Below, in pieces: positions 42,703-52,100 of a stretch of DNA of 57,523 nt (position 1 is the stretch's first letter; the number at the start of each line of letters is the position of its first letter). A program made the translations under genes and the position numbers. A model generated the notes under the pieces. That model was not told where the DNA came from, searched no databases, and was given only the letters and a program-made list of their open reading frames with translations. The stretch covers positions 1 through 57,523 of the forward strand of contig WQVL01000007.1 in the NCBI GenBank assembly GCA_009785865.1. Reading direction: 5' to 3'. Origin of the DNA: Oscillospiraceae bacterium. GTDB lineage: Bacteria > Bacillota > Clostridia > TANB77 > CAG-508.

Positions 42703-42777
42703 GGCGTTGTAGCCAAGTGGTAAGGCACGAGTCTGCAAAACTCTGATTCGGCGGTTCAAATCCGCCCAACGCCTCCA
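42703..42777 (+). tRNA. tRNA-Cys (GCA)
   Basis: Acceptor GGCGTTG / CAACGCC, anticodon loop CTGCAAA (GCA), T arm GGCGG TTCAAAT CCGCC, discriminator T as expected for Cys, CCA encoded. A terminator follows directly. Confidence 0.95.
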
Positions 42778-42811
42778 AAATCCTGAAAATGTAATGTTTT
42801 GGGATTTTTTG
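42777..42811 (+). terminator. Terminator after tRNA-Cys
   Basis: AAAATCC..AAAA / TTTT.GGATTTT with a T-run. Confidence 0.75.
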
Positions 42812-42879
42812 TTGGGTGGATTTGTTTTGGCAATGCAAAAGACAAGATAGAAGATTCTAAAAGTGTCAAAAAACAGAGA

Positions 42880-42903
42880 GTTTTAGAAACGGACTTCTAA
42901 AAC
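42880..42903. repeat. Perfect 9-bp inverted repeat
   Basis: GTTTTAGAA ACGGAC TTCTAAAAC in a gene-free stretch between tRNA-Cys and the B3/4 gene. No T-run, so not a terminator; an operator or small RNA stem is possible. Nothing else is recognisable in 42812-42970. Confidence 0.45.
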
Positions 42904-42972
42904 TTGACTTAGTGCTGGAGTGGCTGCTAGATAAGAAATAGTTATGATTGCATACGAATTAAATATAAAGTT

Positions 42973-43012
42973 AAAAGCGATAACCCTATTGTTTTAAGAG
43001 GTTATCGCTTTT
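42973..43012. terminator. Terminator after the B3/4 gene
   Basis: AAAAGCGATAACC / GGTTATCGCTTTT, 13-bp stem with A/T-rich ends, functional mainly for the minus-strand gene. Confidence 0.8.
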
Positions 43013-43049
43013 TAAATAATAATTTGAAAAACATATATATGTATTGATG

Positions 43050-43725
43050 TTATATCTCACAAGTTAGTTTCTCATTGTTTAATATCTCAGTTTTAATTTC
43101 CGAAACTTCAGATGTTTCTTTTACAATCTCTACAAATTCAGTCATTGCACTTTCAAGTTCTGCAAGACCTCCGAGGGTATCAAACATGATAAGCACTTCA
43201 GAAGTAGATTCGTCAATTTTGGTAATTTCACTATCTTTGTGGTTCCAATAACGACATACAGGAACATCCCCGCAGTAGTAACATATTTCTTTGGGATCTT
43301 TTAACTTCTCGAATTGTCCGTGCTAGTCCCATTGGCTGAAACTTCATACCGCCTTGAACAGCATGCTGAAGAGATAATTCATCGTATGGAAGTTTTTGAA
43401 CATCATAACCACCCATAGGAATTCCGTGTTTAATAGATATATAGTTATAGCTATCTACAAAATAATTTATTGGTTTGAGTTCATCGAATCTGTCGATTAT
43501 ACTCCATAATGCTACAACTGATGGAAGTCTACGTTCACTTGCATTCATGTCAGAGAAAACTTCTAACCAATCTTTCTTAACCACAGTATGGTCAGCTATA
43601 GATTTTTCATATTTTGTCGTAGACTGCAATTTTTCCCAATCTGTACTTGCTGTTGATACTTTTACAAGCCCCATTTTATATTGGGGATATTTTTCTGATA
43701 TTTCTTTTTGGATTGATATTTTCAT
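43050..43725 (-). CDS. B3/4 domain protein (one CGG +1 site)
   Basis: Reconstructed 224 aa. It resembles the stand-alone B3/B4 domain proteins related to the phenylalanyl-tRNA synthetase beta-chain editing domain (VALWSIIDRFDELKPINYFVDSYNYISIKHGIPMGGYD). These are thought to act on mischarged tRNA, although most are uncharacterised. AAAGGAG precedes the ATG. CGG at 43320 (codon 136) joins KFQPMGLA-G-QFEKLKDPKEICYYCGDVPVCRYWNHKDSE in the +1 frame, which restores the expected length. The 164-aa ORF of the track ends in nonsense sequence after the site. Confidence 0.82.
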
Positions 43726-43936
43726 AATTTAACTCCTTTATATAATATTTTGTTATAGTATTCTTATTTAGAAAATATAAAGGGCTAAATTTCAAGACGT
43801 CCGTAGTCAAAATCTAGTTTATGAACTAACATAGTTTCCTGCCTTTCTTTTGTAACAATAACATAAATGGTGTGAAAAGTCAAAGATAGAACTCGTGTTA
43901 AATTCGCAATATAGGCTACTTATTCATGTGAAATTG

Positions 43937-43980
43937 TTGACAAGAATAGGAATTTGAAGTAAAATGTTAGCAAAGGCTAA
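43937..43980 (+). promoter_or_regulatory. Promoter and operator-like repeat of the dtxR-nifS operon
   Basis: TTGACA, 17 bases, TAAAAT, directly followed by the inverted repeat TGTTAGC AAA GGCTAACA at the likely transcription start. The repeat resembles DtxR-family boxes (TTAGGnTAnCCTAA type), suggesting that the next gene represses its own operon in response to metal. Confidence 0.65.
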
Positions 43981-43999
43981 CAAAAAGGAGAAATCAAGA

Positions 44000-44464
44000 A
44001 TGACTAACTCACTAGTGGAGTACTTGAAAGCAATATATATCATCTCTAATGAACAAGCAGCAGTAAGAGTAACAGATATCGCAAATTTACTTGGATATTC
44101 AAAACCAAGTGTAAATAGAGCATTGAACAATTTGAAGAATGAAGGGCTAATAGAGTATTCCCCATATAGTAATATTGTTTTGACAGAAGAAGGGAAAGTA
44201 TCAGCTGGACATATAATGAAGAGACATGGAACGTTAAAACTTTTTCTAACAGAAGTATTAGAAGTTGATGATGAAACGGCAGAGACTGAAGCAAAATCTA
44301 TGAAATATGCTGTTTCGGAGCATACTATAAGTAAATTAGAACAATATATTAATAAAATCTTAGATTTAGGAGATCTAGAGTGTGGATATAATATAGCAAG
44401 TGAAAGATGCAGAAAATGCGTTAAGATAAGCAAAAAAAAGAAACAAGCATGGGGGAAAGAATGA
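44000..44464 (+). CDS. DtxR/MntR-family metal-dependent regulator
   Basis: 154 aa from the ATG at 44000 (AAGGAG upstream; the track starts 12 codons early). Winged helix MTNSLVEYLKAIYIISNEQAAVRVTDIANLLGYSKPSVNRAL, then LTEEGKVSAGHIMKRHGTLKLFL, then a dimerisation/metal region ending in an unusual CRKC motif. The family represses genes when Fe or Mn is bound. It overlaps nifS by ATGA and is followed by Fe-S assembly genes, so iron sensing is the likely role. Confidence 0.85.
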   Translation: MTNSLVEYLKAIYIISNEQAAVRVTDIANLLGYSKPSVNRALNNLKNEGLIEYSPYSNIVLTEEGKVSAGHIMKRHGTLKLFLTEVLEVDDETAETEAKSMKYAVSEHTISKLEQYINKILDLGDLECGYNIASERCRKCVKISKKKKQAWGKE

Positions 44465-45621
44465 GAAGAGTATATTTAGATAATGCATCTACTACTAAAG
44501 TAGATGAGGAAGTATTAAACGCAATATTACCATATTTAAAAGAAGAGTATGGAAACCCATCTTCTATATATAGTATTGGTAGAAATGCAAAAAAAGCAAT
44601 AGAAGATGCAAGAGAGAAGATAGCAAAAGTGCTAAATGCTGAGCCTACAGAAATATTTTTTACAGGAAGTGGGTCAGAAAGCTGCAATATGGCAGTTAGA
44701 GGAATAGCGAATAGCTATAAGGATAGAGGAAACCATATTATTACTTCTAAGATAGAACATCCGGCAGTACTCGAAACTTGTAAAGCACTAGAGAAAGACG
44801 GATTTCAAATAACATATATACCTGTAAACGAGGAGGGAATAATAGATCTAGACGGACTTAGAGAAGCTATTACAAACGAAACAATATTAATTACAATAAT
44901 GTATGCAAACAATGAGATAGGAACTTTACAGCCAATAAAAGAAATCGGAGAAATCGCCCGAAAACATAACATATTCTTTCATACAGATGCTGTGCAAGCG
45001 TTTGGTACTATTAAGATAGATGTTAAAGGATTAGGAATCGATTTACTTTCACTATCTGGACATAAGTTATATGCTCCTAAGGGAGTAGGAGCACTGTATT
45101 TGAGAAAAGGAATTAAACTAAAAAAAGTTCTAACTGGTGGACATCAAGAAAGAGATAAACGAGCAGGAACAGAAAATGTTACAGGGATTGTAGGCTTAGG
45201 GAAAGCCACAGAACTGGCATATGAAAATATAGAAAGTACGAACAAAAAAATACAAGAGTTAAGAGAATATTATATATCAGAAGTGGTAAAAAGAATTCCT
45301 CATATAAAAGTTAATGGAGATTTGGAAAAAAGACTACCTGGGAATTCGAATATATCTTTTAGATATATTGAAGGTGAAAGTTTACTCTTAAATTTAGATA
45401 TTAAAGGTATTTGTGCATCAAGTGGTAGTGCATGTACATCGGGGTCACTAGATCCATCACACGTTTTGTTAGCACTAGGCTTGTCGCATGAAATAGCGCA
45501 TGGTTCATTAAGGGTAACAATAGGTAAAGACAACACAAAAGAAGATATAGACTATTTGCTAGATAATCTAGAAGAGGTAGTGCAAAGGTTAAGAAATATG
45601 TCTCCGTTATATAATGGATAG
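44461..45621 (+). CDS. nifS: Cysteine desulfurase
   Basis: PLP enzyme giving sulfur to NifU/IscU and to MnmA; 386 aa from the ATG at 44461, which overlaps the regulator's stop. N-terminus RRVYLDNASTTKVDEEV, PLP lysine in LSGHKLYAPKG, catalytic Cys in SSGSACTSG. Intact, with no in-frame CGG although ACA TCG GGG and similar out-of-phase cases occur. The scaffold gene follows after 40 bases. Confidence 0.95.
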   Translation: MRRVYLDNASTTKVDEEVLNAILPYLKEEYGNPSSIYSIGRNAKKAIEDAREKIAKVLNAEPTEIFFTGSGSESCNMAVRGIANSYKDRGNHIITSKIEHPAVLETCKALEKDGFQITYIPVNEEGIIDLDGLREAITNETILITIMYANNEIGTLQPIKEIGEIARKHNIFFHTDAVQAFGTIKIDVKGLGIDLLSLSGHKLYAPKGVGALYLRKGIKLKKVLTGGHQERDKRAGTENVTGIVGLGKATELAYENIESTNKKIQELREYYISEVVKRIPHIKVNGDLEKRLPGNSNISFRYIEGESLLLNLDIKGICASSGSACTSGSLDPSHVLLALGLSHEIAHGSLRVTIGKDNTKEDIDYLLDNLEEVVQRLRNMSPLYNG

Positions 45622-45661
45622 AATATAAGGAGAGAAATAGATAAGAGGAGAGAAAGTTGAA

Positions 45662-46120
45662 ATGTATTCAGATAAAGTAATAGATCATTATTCAAACCCA
45701 AGAAATGTGGGTGAGATAGAGAATGCAAGTGGTATAGGACAAGTAGGAAATCCTGTTTGCGGAGATATCATGAAAATGTATATCAAAGTAGAAGAAGATA
45801 TTATTAAAGATGCAACATTTAAAACATTTGGATGTGGTGCAGCTATTGCAACAAGTAGTGTAGCAACTGAAATAATAAAAGGGAAGACCATTGAAGAAGC
45901 CCTCAAACTAACTAATAAAGAAGTAGTTGATGAATTAGAAGGATTGCCGTCAGCTAAAGTGCATTGTTCAGTATTGGCAGAAGAAGCTATAAGAGAAGCT
46001 ATTGCTGATTATTACAGGAAGCAAGGAGAGAAGTCAGAAGCAGAGATTAAAGAAATATGTGGGTTAAAAGACGAAAAAGAGTGTCCACATTGTGATTTGG
46101 AGAATAGTGGAGATGAGTAA
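45662..46120 (+). CDS. nifU: Fe-S cluster scaffold, IscU/NifU N-terminal type
   Basis: 152 aa. The three scaffold cysteines are in GNPVCGDIM, FGCGAAIATSS and VHCSVLAEEA. After the scaffold domain there is a short tail with CGLKDEKECPHCD, an extra Cys cluster common in clostridial versions. Receives sulfur from NifS. Overlaps the start of mnmA. Confidence 0.92.
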   Translation: MYSDKVIDHYSNPRNVGEIENASGIGQVGNPVCGDIMKMYIKVEEDIIKDATFKTFGCGAAIATSSVATEIIKGKTIEEALKLTNKEVVDELEGLPSAKVHCSVLAEEAIREAIADYYRKQGEKSEAEIKEICGLKDEKECPHCDLENSGDE

Positions 46121-47243
46121 GAAATACGCAAAGAATAACTTAGCTGTATGTATCGGAGATACTACAGCTAAGAAAAAAGTACTACTTGGTATGAGTGGTG
46201 GAGTTGATAGTAGTGTTGCTGCGATTCTTTTAAAAGAGCAAGGGTATGACGTGATAGGTGTTACAATGAAACTGTGGGAAAGTGAATGTGAAGGAGTAGA
46301 AGGAGGGTGCTGTAGTATAACTTCTACATATGACGCAAAAAGAGTTTGTGATAAATTAGGAATTTCGCATTATGTTGTGAATCTAAAGAAAGAGTTCCAA
46401 GAATTTGTCATAGATGACTTTATAAAAAACTATAGTGAGTGTAAAACACCAAACCCATGTATTAAATGTAATACACATTTGAAATTTGATAGCATGTATA
46501 AAAAAGCAATAGAGCTTGGAGCGGACTATATTGCAACAGGGCATTATGCTAAAACTGAATATAGTGAGAAGTATAAGAAGTATGTGCTTAAAAAATCTAA
46601 ATCAATATCTAAAGATCAATCGTATGCACTGTATACTATGCCGAAAGATCTTGCAAGTAAAGTACTTTTCCCATTAGGAGATTTTGAAAATAAAGAAGAA
46701 ATAAGAAAGAAAGCTCAGACAGCAGAACTAAATGTATCATCCAAACCAGATAGTCAAGAGATATGTTTTATCCCTGACAACGACTACATAAATTTTCTTG
46801 AAACTAACAATGTTAACTTAAAGGGCGGAGATGTTGTAACTACTAAAGGAGAAATTATTGGTAAACACAAAGGCTTACATAGATATACTATTGGACAAAG
46901 AAAAGGAATTGGAATATCAAGTAAAGAAAAAATATATGTGGTTAAATTGGATACTACTACTAATACATTAGTGGTTGGGAAAGAAGAAGAGTTGTACTCT
47001 AGAGTTGTATTAGCTGAAAATATTAACTTGTTACTTGTAGATGAGATTAATGAACCTATGAAAGTTGCTGCTAAAATAAGATATTCAGCAAAAGAAAATA
47101 TTGCAACAATATATCCATTAGAAAATGGAATAATGAGAATAGAATTCGAGAATCCTCAAAGAGGAGTGACGCCTGGACAAGCAATTGTTTTTTACACAAT
47201 AGAAGAAGGGATCGTTCTGGGAGGAGGAACTATTATCTCTTAG
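46113..47243 (+). CDS. mnmA: tRNA-specific 2-thiouridylase
   Basis: Thiolates U34 of tRNA-Lys, -Glu and -Gln; 376 aa from the ATG at 46113, which overlaps nifU by 8 bases. PP-loop GMSGGVDSSVA, catalytic cysteines in PNPCIKCNTHLKF and SQEICFIPD, TGHYAK motif. Context with NifS supplies the sulfur donor. Its 3' end overlaps the small minus-strand gene by 11 bases. Confidence 0.94.
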   Translation: MSKKYAKNNLAVCIGDTTAKKKVLLGMSGGVDSSVAAILLKEQGYDVIGVTMKLWESECEGVEGGCCSITSTYDAKRVCDKLGISHYVVNLKKEFQEFVIDDFIKNYSECKTPNPCIKCNTHLKFDSMYKKAIELGADYIATGHYAKTEYSEKYKKYVLKKSKSISKDQSYALYTMPKDLASKVLFPLGDFENKEEIRKKAQTAELNVSSKPDSQEICFIPDNDYINFLETNNVNLKGGDVVTTKGEIIGKHKGLHRYTIGQRKGIGISSKEKIYVVKLDTTTNTLVVGKEEELYSRVVLAENINLLLVDEINEPMKVAAKIRYSAKENIATIYPLENGIMRIEFENPQRGVTPGQAIVFYTIEEGIVLGGGTIIS

Positions 47244-47412
47244 TATCCTTAATATCCATATTCTCGATTGAATATTTTATCATCTCATTTATAACAAAAT
47301 TGTGAGATTTATTATTCTTTTTAGCTATATCAACTATAATGTTGTAATATTCTTCATCAACTCTAATACTAAAAGGGACCTTATTTACCCCACTAGGAAT
47401 TTTAAAACTCAT
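47233..47412 (-). CDS. Small ribbon-helix-helix-like protein
   Basis: 59 aa, just under the track's limit. GAGGTGAT precedes ATG at 47412. Sequence MSFKIPSGVNKVPFSIRVDEEYYNIIVDIAKKNNKSHNFVINEMIKYSIENMD has the strand (VPFSIRV), helix, turn (NNKSHNFV), helix pattern of Arc/CopG DNA-binding proteins. Convergent with mnmA, overlapping 11 bases. Target unknown. Confidence 0.72.
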   Translation of the reverse strand: MSFKIPSGVNKVPFSIRVDEEYYNIIVDIAKKNNKSHNFVINEMIKYSIENMDIKDTKR

Positions 47413-47424
47413 TTTACATCACCT

Positions 47425-47470
47425 CATTTTCTTAGTCGTTCAAGTATAGCGAGTTACGGATAAGTTATGT
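47425..47470 (+). repeat. CTTAG...TAAGTTAT repeat, divergent copy
   Basis: TTTTCTTAGTCGTTCAAG ... ACGGATAAGTTATG keeps both ends and the CGT/ACG pairing of the family but has a different, longer centre. Upstream of the minus RHH gene's start. Confidence 0.5.
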
Positions 47471-47662
47471 ATTTGTAAACCATATTTTGATTTACTCAGT
47501 ATTTTATTATCTAGCAGACAAAACGTATAGTTTATAGATTAAACCATAAATCAAACCAAAGCTATTGAAAATTTTAACAAAATTATATATAATCTATATC
47601 AATACAAGTATATGAAACAAGTATATGAAGAGGCAAATTCTTATGAATAGGAGGGGATTTGG

Positions 47663-47815
47663 ATGGTAGAACCTTTAAAAAAGGAATTGAATGATATGAT
47701 AGAAAAAGGATATCCGTATGAAACAATTCTTAAGAAAAGTCAAGAATTAGACAAATATATAGCAATAGAATTTAAAGAAATGAATGATAATAAAACATCG
47801 AATGTAGGAGAGTAA
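47663..47815 (+). CDS. Spo0E-like aspartyl-phosphate phosphatase
   Basis: 50 aa, too short for the track. TAGGAGGGG precedes the ATG. MVEPLKKELNDMIEKGYPYETILKKSQELDKYIAIEF carries the Spo0E signature SQELD..I. Likely dephosphorylates Spo0A~P. The second such gene in the window. Confidence 0.78.
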   Translation: MVEPLKKELNDMIEKGYPYETILKKSQELDKYIAIEFKEMNDNKTSNVGE

Positions 47816-47926
47816 AGCAAGAGGAGAGTATATATTTGCACAATACCACTATTGACTTTTGCATATAGCTTTGTTATTATGAATATGGTTATTATTAAGA
47901 TAGTTTAACTACTATCTGAACTATTC

Positions 47927-48000
47927 GCAGGTATGATTTAATGGTAAAATACAACCTTGCCAAGGTTGAGTTGCGAGTTCGATTCTCGCTACCTGCTCCA
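47927..48000 (+). tRNA. tRNA-Gly (GCC)
   Basis: Acceptor GCAGGTA / TACCTGC, anticodon stem CAACC/GGTTG with loop TTGCCAA (GCC), T arm GCGAG TTCGATT CTCGC, CCA encoded. The anticodon loop has the normal seven bases, so this tRNA is not the expected quadruplet decoder of CGGN. Confidence 0.96.
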
Positions 48001-48021
48001 AAAGTTCTTCGAGTAAAATAT

Positions 48022-48057
48022 AAAAAAGGTATGATTCCCAACTATCATACCTTTTTT
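48022..48057. terminator. Bidirectional terminator after tRNA-Gly
   Basis: AAAAAAGGTATGAT / ATCATACCTTTTTT stem. Confidence 0.85.
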
Positions 48058-48062
48058 GTTAC

Positions 48063-48338
48063 CTAAAAGTTATCAGTGGTTCCGCGTCCTTTCCAAATGA
48101 TTTCCTTAGTGTCTCCATTAATGACATGGATTTGAAAATTTTCGTGGCCAAAGAAATCTGCATGATTTAGCCACACTCCGTAGACATCCGAGTTAATCCA
48201 ATTTAGTATAGCGCTTGAAATCTCATCGTCAGTCATGCCTTCGTCTGTAGAAAATTCTGTAAGTGTTAGGACAGCCCGAGCGGGGCCGTCATATTTTGGG
48301 ACCAATCCATCCCATCTGAAGTAGATTTGCTTTTCCAT
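48063..48338 (-). CDS. Hypothetical protein, 91 aa, with an unshifted in-frame CGG
   Basis: AAAGGAG precedes the ATG. Sequence MEKQIYFRWDGLVPKYDGPARAVLTLTEFS... is not recognised; it is rich in Trp, Asp and Gly and probably soluble. Codon use is more GC-rich than its neighbours (GAC GGC CCC GCT CGG GCT GTC). This is the only apparent gene in the window where CGG is read in frame (residue 21). A +1 shift there would give AGLS and a stop, leaving 23 residues. A recent arrival that has not adapted to the local code fits best. Confidence 0.65.
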   Translation of the reverse strand: MEKQIYFRWDGLVPKYDGPARAVLTLTEFSTDEGMTDDEISSAILNWINSDVYGVWLNHADFFGHENFQIHVINGDTKEIIWKGRGTTDNF

Positions 48339-48740
48339 TTTGAATCTCCTTTTTTAGGTTTATTAATTACAAGATATGTTATTTTCTGCATGCTGGGGAT
48401 GCAGAATGCTTACTACGTCTAATGATACCAACCATAAGCTCTACTCAAATAACAAAAGTAGATTATAAATGTTGCATACTCTAATTTTAACATAATTTGA
48501 CATAAAATTCAACATGAGAAGATGGGGGAGTCATTTACTGATTAGATAGATACAATTGTTTACCATAATTAAAAAACAGTCTAGCAACAAGGGAGTGGCA
48601 GAAATGTTATGAAAACATACGGTGCAGGAAATTGTTCCTGAAGGAGCATTTATGATCTTAAAAAGGCATAAAATTTGATAGATTTTATGCTCACGAATAT
48701 TTCTATATAAAAACATATTAAAGGCTACCGTTATTTACCA

Positions 48741-48789
48741 CAACATATTCACATAATATGTTGAAAATAACGAAAAAATAAGGTATAAT
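48741..48789 (+). promoter_or_regulatory. Promoter with overlapping inverted repeat
   Basis: TTGAAA, 17 bases, TATAAT (48761-48789). CAACATAT ... ATATGTTG forms an inverted repeat whose right arm overlaps the -35 hexamer, a likely repressor site. Drives the 49147 gene from about 350 bases upstream. Confidence 0.65.
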
Positions 48790-48929
48790 TAGTAGGGAGA
48801 TGTAAATGGATGGTTTTTGTCTTCCTAATTTTCTGAAAAGTGAAAAAGAAGTTAAGCGAAATTAAGAAAATATAGCGAACAATAAAAAACCTACGGAAAT
48901 AAGACTCCTAGAGGTGTGTTACAAGAATA

Positions 48930-49085
48930 AAACATATACTGAAAAAATGTTATGAAATTGTCATGTAAAGATACTCAAAAATGTGAGAACTTATATAACC
49001 TAGATCCGTATAGCCCTAGAGGAGATATATAAACTAATATATATAGTGTACTATATATATGTATTGATTTTATTTTTAGATAATA
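48930..49085 (+). repeat. Leader segment shared with the second surface-protein gene
   Basis: CTGAAAAAATGTTATGAAA and, further on, ACTTATATAACCTAGATCCG followed by TATAGCCCTAGA and TTGATTTTATTTTTA recur in order upstream of the 55693 gene, with diverged spacers. Conserved blocks in diverged surroundings suggest a functional leader. Confidence 0.6.
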
Positions 49086-49146
49086 TATACTGTGAGTGTC
49101 ATAAGAACTGTAGAAATACAGCAAAGAATTAAGGAGAGGTAAGCAT

Positions 49147-52100
49147 ATGAGAAAACTACGAAAAATAGTAGTAGTAATGTTGTTAATTGCATTTGGAATC
49201 ATGTCTTTAGCTGATATTAACGTGGCATTGGCGACTAGTACAAGAGTGCTAGATGTTAGAAGCATTGAAACATATGACAGACCTAGTAGAGGTGCTGCAG
49301 AAGATACTGCAGAATACACTTTGCAAGAACAACCGCCAAGATATCACATAAATAGAATATTTGACGTTGCAAATTCTCATAGAGAAGCAAACCAAAGAGA
49401 GATTTCTGCAACAACTAACCAATATCCAGATGCAATCTATAGTCTAAGAGCTGGTATTGGTTTTGATGTGTCTGACATGGAAGAAGGAACAGCAAGAGAG
49501 TATAGAAGATATGGCGATATGTTTACAGATGAACTCCAAGTAAGAAATAGATTTAATCAAGTAATAAATGCTCAAGGGAATCCTGCTGCTTACCGCGGGA
49601 CTATAACTGAAGAAAGCTATAATGCAATATTATGGCTAATTGAACAAATGTATTTACCAAGATTTGCTGTGCAAACAAATCACCCTAATCATGCTAATAG
49701 AGATATAGGCAGAGAAGAGATGAGACTACAGTTATTAACGAATGTGAGAGAGGGAATCGAGAGAAATCCACTTGTAACAGTAGCTCATTTAAATGCATGG
49801 TTATCAGATGATGATATAGAGATAGTACAACAGATAGTGTTATGGGAGTTTACAAATCCTGATAGGGGCAACAATACTTCAGAAGTATTGGGAGATGAAC
49901 TAGAAGAAGAGGACACATTATTTGCAAGGATTCTAAGTGAAAGTAATCCGAATACAGCTTTTGCCATGAGTATGTTATATGACTACTTAATGGAAGGAGC
50001 AACAGAGGTAGAAAATGGTATGATACCATTCTCACTTTCAAGTTCAGAGGCAGTGCCGGAAATAACTTTAGGAGATACATTACCAACAATGCGATCTGTA
50101 ATGTTAGGAACACAGCCACAATGGGTTGTAGGACCATTTAGCATAGAAGGTACAAATCTTGATGCAGGGGTTATTGAGTTAGCAAATCAATTTGGAACAC
50201 TTCGAGCTACAACTAATGGAAGTTGGACAGATGATCTTAATATTCCAATAGGAACTGCACCAGGAAATGCCCGTATAGTAAATGCAGGATTAGTTCAAAT
50301 ATCAAGTGATTTAGAGAGCATGATAAATGAAGGACAATTTTTCTTAATGATTCCTATTATTCCAGGAATGGCACGTGATAATATTATTCAGTTTGATTTA
50401 GAAATAAATTATAGCTATTCATTCTTCACAGTAAGAAGTGCTTGCTATTACGATGTAGACTTGCCACTTACTCTGCCACAGGAACAACCGGTAGTTATAG
50501 TGGACAAACTAAGACATGTAGGAGCAGGCAGAGATAGCTTAAGTACACCAGGAGCAGAAGGAAGCTTTGATTTACAAATAGGAAAATTAGATGAAGCAGG
50601 ACAATTAATAACAAGCGATAGTGCGACATTTGAAGTAATAAGAATAATGCCAGGTGAAGCACCAAATATTCTGATGGGAACCCATCATACAATAAATGGT
50701 GTAATTAGCTTGAATGATATAGAGATCACTTCAGAGAATGAAGAGTTCATATTTAGAATTACAGAAACAAGAGCGCCAGAGGGATATGAAATAATGGTGG
50801 CGCCATTTTACGTGAGAGTAAGAGCAGAAAGAATAAGAAATGAATACAGAGCAAGAGATATAGCCTCAGGACTATATGAAACAGGGTTATGGATTAATGA
50901 TGTGATAGGAGTAACAGTAGAGGTAGAAGCAGGAGTAGCGCAAGTAGGAGTGAGGAATTTAAGAATTCCAACTCCAGAAGGAAGCTTTGATTTACAAGTA
51001 GGAAAGTTAAATCAAGCGGGAGAGCTAATAACAAGAGATAGTGCGACATTTGAAATAATAAGAATAATGCCAGGCGAAACGCCAAATATTTCGGTGGGAA
51101 CATATGATACAGCTTATGGAATACTTAGCTTGAACAATATACAAATTATTTCAGAGAATGAAGAATTTATATTCAGAATAAGAGAAACAAGAGCACCAGA
51201 AGGACATGAGATAATGGTGGAACCATTTTACGTGAGAATAGAGACAGAAAGACATGATAATGCATTGAGAATAAGAAATATATCATCGGGGATATATGCG
51301 TCGGGACCATGGACTAACAATGTGACAGGAGTAACGGTAGGAATAGAGGCAGATACGGTACAAGTAGGAGTAAGAAACAGACAGTTAGAGTATGATTTAG
51401 CATTAAGAAAATTCATAACAATGATTAGAAATGATATAGACGTAATACCATATGATAGAGCTCCGATACCAGGAGTGAATATAGATGTAAGTGGACTCAT
51501 GGATGGGACATCCAGAACAGCAATATATGATCATCCAAGCAATCTATTAATAGCTAGAACAGGAGATATAGTAACATATACAATAAGAATATTTAATGAA
51601 GGAGAATTACCAGGTATAGCAACAGAAATAACAAACTGGTTGCCAGAGGGACTAGAATTATATACAGGTAGTGTAATAAATCAAACTTATGGATGGATAC
51701 AAGGTCAAAGATGCATGGTATCAGGGGAGATACCTGTTACAACAAGATACTTAGAAAACTTGGAGCAAATACCAGCATTTAATAGAGAAACCGGAGAACT
51801 TCAATTTGTAGATGTGAGGATAGAAGCTATCGTTGTGGCAACACCACAAGCAACACCACTTCTATTGAGAAATGTAGCAGAAATTACTGAAAATGATTCA
51901 CTAGAAGGAGCTAGCAGTAGATATCAACAAGACGGTGATTATGCGGATTTGGTACTATTACCAGCAGAACAACCAGAAGATGCATTTAATTTACAAATAA
52001 GAAAGTTAAATGAAGTAGGGCAATTAATCACAAGCGGTAGTGCAACATTTGAAATAGAAAGAATCATGTCAGGCGAAGCATCAAATATTTCTATAGGAGC

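Larger units (their letters stand above)
48339..49146. other. Long intergenic leader region of the first giant surface protein
   Basis: 808 bases without a supported gene. It contains a hairpin GCATAAAAT / ATTTTATGC (48665-48689), a promoter with an operator-like repeat near 48741-48789, and a leader segment (about 48930-49080) shared with the second surface-protein gene. The 61-aa minus ORF at 48531 has no ribosome site and is discounted. Confidence 0.5.

Noticed and set aside
10564-43725. Interpretation of the split genes as pseudogenes
   Set aside because: All 29 breaks are the same event (C before a Gly codon, in phase). No stop mutations, deletions or other indels accompany them, and conserved motifs stay intact on both sides.
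47927-48000. tRNA-Gly as the CGGN-decoding frameshift tRNA
   Set aside because: Its anticodon loop has seven bases with GCC; nothing marks it as a quadruplet reader. The required tRNA must lie outside this window.
48531-48716. 61-aa minus ORF in the long intergenic region
   Set aside because: No ribosome site; covers a hairpin; no recognisable protein features.
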